Of a stretch of DNA of 42,977 bases, positions 41,119-42,977 are shown one piece after another (the stretch's first letter is position 1; each line of letters opens with the position of its first letter). The position numbers and the translations under genes were made by a program. This DNA comes from Paraburkholderia podalyriae (GTDB taxonomy: Bacteria; Pseudomonadota; Gammaproteobacteria; Burkholderiales; Burkholderiaceae), in the NCBI RefSeq assembly GCF_014397785.1, contig NZ_VZQQ01000053.1, positions 1 through 42,977 of the forward strand, in the 5' to 3' direction. The notes under the pieces were generated by a model, which saw only the letters and a list, made by a program, of their open reading frames with translations, did no database searches and was not told the origin of the DNA.

Positions 41119-41866
41119 CCGCCTCGTCCATCCGTCAACCGATGCATCCATGACCGCTCAGGGCCCCGCGTCGTATCCGTATGTGCTCGAAGCCACCGGC
41201 ATTTCCAAATCGTTCGTGCAGGGCGGCCTGAACGTGCAGGTGCTCAACAACGCGCAACTCGCCGTGCGGCGCGGCGAGAAGCTCGCGATCGTCGGTGCGT
41301 CGGGCTCCGGCAAGAGCACGCTGCTGCACGTGCTCGGCGGTCTCGACGATCCGAGCGCGGGCCAGGTGTCAGTGCTCGGCAAGCCGTTCACGAAGCTCTC
41401 CGAGCGCGAGCGCAACGACCTGCGCAATCGCGCGCTTGGTTTCGTGTATCAGTTCCACCATCTGCTGCCGGAGTTTTCCGCGCTCGACAACGTCGCGATG
41501 CCGCTGCGGATTCGTCGCGAGACGACCGAAGTCGCGCGCCGTGAGGCAATGGCGGTGCTGGAGCGCGTCGGCATGGGGCATCGCGCGAAGCATCGGCCAG
41601 GTGAGCTGTCGGGCGGCGAGCGCCAGCGTGTCGCGATCGCGCGCGCGCTTGTCACGCAGCCCGCCTGCGTGCTGGCCGACGAGCCGACCGGCAATCTCGA
41701 CGGCGGCACCGCCGACACGGTGTTCAACCTGATGCTCGAACTGTCGCGCACGCTCGAGACCAGCTTCGTGATCGTCACGCACGACCCGGAACTGGCGGGC
41801 CGCTGCGACCGCATCGTGCGGCTGCGCGACGGCGTGCTGCACGAAGAGCCGCCGGTGCCGGTCTGA
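41111..41866 (+). CDS. lolD: Lipoprotein-releasing ABC transporter ATP-binding subunit LolD
   Basis: The ATPase that powers lipoprotein extraction with the LolC/E permease. The 251 residues carry Walker A GASGSGKST (62-70), Q-loop GFVYQFHHLLPEFSA, signature LSGGERQRVAIARAL, Walker B VLADEPTGNLD and the switch VTHD. The HHLLPEFSALDNVAMP segment is typical of LolD as opposed to FtsE or MacB. The ATG at 41111 lies within the end of lolC, so translation is coupled. ATG at 41150 is an alternative start. Confidence 0.97.
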   Translation: MNDRLVHPSTDASMTAQGPASYPYVLEATGISKSFVQGGLNVQVLNNAQLAVRRGEKLAIVGASGSGKSTLLHVLGGLDDPSAGQVSVLGKPFTKLSERERNDLRNRALGFVYQFHHLLPEFSALDNVAMPLRIRRETTEVARREAMAVLERVGMGHRAKHRPGELSGGERQRVAIARALVTQPACVLADEPTGNLDGGTADTVFNLMLELSRTLETSFVIVTHDPELAGRCDRIVRLRDGVLHEEPPVPV

Positions 41867-41968
41867 ATGCGGGCCGGCATGGTCGTTGCGGGTGCTCGCG
41901 GATGACTGACGCCCACCGCCGACCGCCGGACCGCCTTCGGTGCGCTCCCACTGCCAGCGAGACAACCC

Positions 41969-42757
41969 ATGTGGATCGATACGCACTGCCATCTCGACGC
42001 TTCGGAGTTCGACGCGGACCGTGACGCGGTCGCGGCCTCCGCGCGCGATGCGGGCGTGTCGCGCATCGTGATTCCGGCCATCGGGCGACAGAACTTCGCG
42101 GCGGTGCGCGAGCTCGCGCACCGCGTCGACGGCGGCGCTTACGCGCTCGGCATTCATCCGCTGTTCACGCCGGGCGCCGTCGATGCCGACCTCGACCTGC
42201 TGCGCATGGAGATCGAGGCGAGTCTCGACGATCCGCGCTTCGTCGGCATCGGCGAGATCGGGCTCGATTTTTTCGTCGCTGGTCTCGACGAAGCGCGCCA
42301 GCAGTTTTTCTACAACGGCCAGTTGCAGCTCGCGCGCGAATTCGATCTGCCGGTGATCTGCCACGTGCGCAAATCGCAGGATCAGGTGCTCAAGGGGTTG
42401 CGCCGGCATCAGATCCATCGCGGCATCGCGCACGCGTTCAATGGCAGTTTTCAGCAGGCGCAGGCTTATATCGATCAGGGGTTGCATCTCGGCTTCGGCG
42501 GCAACCTGACGTTCGAGCGCGCGCGGCAAATCCGGCGACTCGCCGAACAGTTGCCGTTCGACGCGCTGGTCATCGAGACCGACGCGCCGGATATCGCGCC
42601 CTCGTGGATGTACCGGCAGCGCAATTCTCCCGAGCAGATTCCGGCGATCGGCGCGAGCCTCGCGCAACTGCGCAGTGTCACCTCGGACGCAGCCGCCCTT
42701 GGCACAACGGCTAACGCGCTCGCCGCACTGCCGCGACTCGCGCTTTCCTCCGCATAA
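41969..42757 (+). CDS. TatD-family metal-dependent deoxyribonuclease
   Basis: A TIM-barrel hydrolase of 262 residues, predicted 3'-5' exonuclease or DNase in nucleic-acid quality control. Metal ligands are visible: His6 and His8 (DTHCHLD), Glu in GEIGLDFF, His in VICHVRKSQD, His in AHAFNGSFQQA, and Asp in ETDAPDIAP. The sequence is nearer to E. coli YjjV/YcfH-type proteins than to TatD proper. It lies 102 bp after lolD. The ATG has a modest site (GCGAGAC). comEC follows, as in related genomes. Confidence 0.93.
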   Translation: MWIDTHCHLDASEFDADRDAVAASARDAGVSRIVIPAIGRQNFAAVRELAHRVDGGAYALGIHPLFTPGAVDADLDLLRMEIEASLDDPRFVGIGEIGLDFFVAGLDEARQQFFYNGQLQLAREFDLPVICHVRKSQDQVLKGLRRHQIHRGIAHAFNGSFQQAQAYIDQGLHLGFGGNLTFERARQIRRLAEQLPFDALVIETDAPDIAPSWMYRQRNSPEQIPAIGASLAQLRSVTSDAAALGTTANALAALPRLALSSA

Positions 42758-42783
42758 TCGATACCGTTGATCGAAAGGGTTCG

Positions 42784-42808
42784 CGCCGGGCGACGCCCAC
42801 GCCCGGCG
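42784..42808 (+). other. 9-bp inverted repeat between tatD-family gene and comEC
   Basis: CGCCGGGCG (42784-42792) and CGCCCGGCG (42800-42808) are perfect arms with a 7-nt loop. No T-tract, so termination would be weak or factor-dependent. Confidence 0.45.
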
Positions 42809-42869
42809 GGCTCGCTGCTGCCCGTTCGCGACGCGTGGGCTCGCCCGGCGCTAGCGGCGCGGAGGGCGA

Positions 42870-42977
42870 ATGCGGGCAGTCTGGTGCGGGTTTGGGTTGG
42901 GCGTGATCTGGTTGCAGCGGCAGGCGGCGCTGCCGGATACGGGCGGATGGTGGGGGTTGATACCTGTCTCTTAGACA
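42870..42977 (+). CDS. comEC: ComEC/Rec2 competence protein, N-terminal fragment cut by the contig end
   Basis: Only the first 30 or so residues are in the window: MRAVWCGFGLGVIWLQRQA, then a Gly-Trp-Trp turn, as at the start of Burkholderia ComEC, the inner-membrane channel for DNA uptake. GGAGGG lies 4 bp before the ATG. The frame meets a TAG at 42972-42974, but this lies inside the 14-base adapter-like end (42964-42977), so the stop is probably not genomic. Real sequence should be trusted only to about 42963. Placement right after the tatD-family gene supports the identity. The fragment is too short to be certain. Confidence 0.6.
42964..42977. other. Adapter-like sequence at the window end (Nextera/Tn5 mosaic end)
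   Basis: CTGTCTCTTAGACA matches the first 14 bases of the Tn5 mosaic end (CTGTCTCTTATACA) at 13 positions and runs exactly to the last base. A chance match flush with the end is unlikely. It is best read as untrimmed library adapter. Confidence 0.75.

Noticed and set aside
39559..41151. Minus-strand frame opposite lolC that joins the RpfE-type gene
   Set aside because: It is the GC3-driven mirror of lolC, Arg/His-rich, with no ribosome-binding site. The RpfE homology starts at MPADRL.

Overview
The window looks like one assembly contig from the chromosome of a beta-proteobacterium of the Burkholderiaceae, most likely Paraburkholderia, Burkholderia or Caballeronia. The reasons are high GC with strong GC3 bias, a pyruvate dehydrogenase operon with a doubly lipoylated E2 and a lipoyl-carrying E3, a PHB phasin, an iscRSUA-hscBA-fdx-iscX operon, prfB-lysS, and a lolC-lolD-tatD-comEC order. 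It begins inside an IS5-family transposase gene. It ends inside comEC, in 14 bases that match the Nextera/Tn5 mosaic-end adapter at 13 positions. Both ends therefore look like assembly edges rather than biological boundaries.

Region 1 (1-2040) is the edge of a mobile island: a transposase 3' end, a small plasmid/ICE-like gene that has lost its start, and a P4-type tyrosine integrase with an operator-like repeat cluster upstream. A sigma70-like promoter at about 2030 points into the island and may belong to a displaced chromosomal gene. The core chromosome then begins with an initiator tRNA-Met that has a consensus promoter and a terminator.

Region 2 (2440-11700) holds a YgeA-type amino-acid racemase divergent from a CodA-like deaminase, then the minus-strand genes prlC and folD, and a FixL/FixJ-like two-component pair. 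Region 3 (11940-18307) is aceE-aceF-lpdA, transcribed divergently from the sensor kinase. Region 4 (18600-26336) has a phasin gene with a PhaR-type operator layout, a PBP7-like endopeptidase, an IclR regulator divergent from lutA-lutB (lutC is missing), two small lipoproteins and a low-molecular-weight tyrosine phosphatase.

Region 5 (26440-32754) is a complete Isc iron-sulfur assembly operon. It has two type-1 IscR boxes before iscR and an intrinsic terminator between iscA and hscB that divides it into iscRSUA and hscBA-fdx-iscX. Region 6 (32787-39558) is on the minus strand: a glycine-zipper membrane protein, lysS, prfB with its programmed +1 frameshift, recJ and an RpfE-type gene. Region 7 (39865-42977) is on the plus strand: a single Lol permease, lolD, tatD and the start of comEC.

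Most of the window is conserved core genome. I found no CRISPR array, rRNA, toxin-antitoxin or defence system. The points most worth checking are regulatory (phasin operators, Isc terminator, integrase operator repeats), the truncated island boundary, and the adapter-like contig end.
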